This document shows positions 63,846-64,000 of a stretch of 64,000 nt of DNA, one piece after another. The notes under the pieces are model-generated. The model did no database searches. It was not told the DNA's origin and saw only the letters and a list, made by a program, of their open reading frames with translations. Source of the stretch: Muscardinus avellanarius (Eukaryota; Chordata; Mammalia; Rodentia; Gliridae). The stretch's first letter is position 1. Each line of letters opens with the position of its first letter. The position numbers and the translations under genes were made by a program. Location: positions 25,155,054 to 25,219,053 of the forward strand of contig OY726569.1 of the NCBI GenBank assembly GCA_963383645.1, written 5' to 3'.

Positions 63846-64000
63846 GTAATGACTTTTGTCATAGATTTTATGAGTTGTCATTCAGAAAGCCAGAAGCAGT
63901 GTAGGATAGGAGTGGCTGAGTTTAAACTGGGTAAATAGGGGGTCTGAGATTAGGGAGGGGACTAGGAGTCAAATTAGGCTTCTTCAAATTGGAAAGCAGT

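Overview
The window is nuclear DNA from a squirrel-family rodent (Sciuridae). Two things point there. First, about 90 copies of a dimeric SINE with a 7SL-derived B1 half and a tRNA-derived ID half (the type known from squirrels as MEN) fill every non-coding stretch. Second, the gene order TTC5 - CCNB1IP1 - RPPH1 - PARP2 is the conserved mammalian block of human 14q11.2. The species cannot be named from the sequence alone.

Layout. 1-10.8 kb is intergenic: SINEs, L2, MIR and old L1 pieces, one L1-type insertion with an intact ORF1 but no ORF2 (6664-9467), and a local duplication on either side of it. 10.8-27.94 kb is TTC5 on the minus strand, ten coding exons that join into a 440-residue protein with no frame break. 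31.44-37.84 kb holds the three coding exons of CCNB1IP1 (HEI10), also minus, 277 residues. Its 5' untranslated part appears to reach about 55.1 kb through small non-coding exons and hosts the box C/D snoRNA SNORD126 in an intron. 58.86-59.18 kb is RPPH1, the RNase P RNA (minus), with a compact Pol III promoter that also serves as the promoter region of PARP2. PARP2 starts at 59396 on the plus strand and runs off the right edge after five exons.

Functions. TTC5 is a cytosolic/nuclear TPR-OB protein (p300 cofactor; reader of nascent tubulin in tubulin mRNA autoregulation). CCNB1IP1 is a RING-type E3 ligase needed for meiotic crossovers. RPPH1 is the catalytic RNA of tRNA 5' processing. PARP2 is a DNA-break sensor. 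Apart from the divergent RPPH1/PARP2 pair, the genes are neighbours without an obvious shared pathway.

Repeat labels are mine. MEN-a has a 'CCAAATAAAATAT' linker and 'TAGCCCGGAGGTAG' box A. MEN-b has a 'CAAAATAAAGAATAAAAAATAGGG' type linker. MEN-h carries two new palindromes that replace parts of both halves. MEN-old is diverged. The long open frames in the window that are not listed as CDS all fall in these repeats or in introns.
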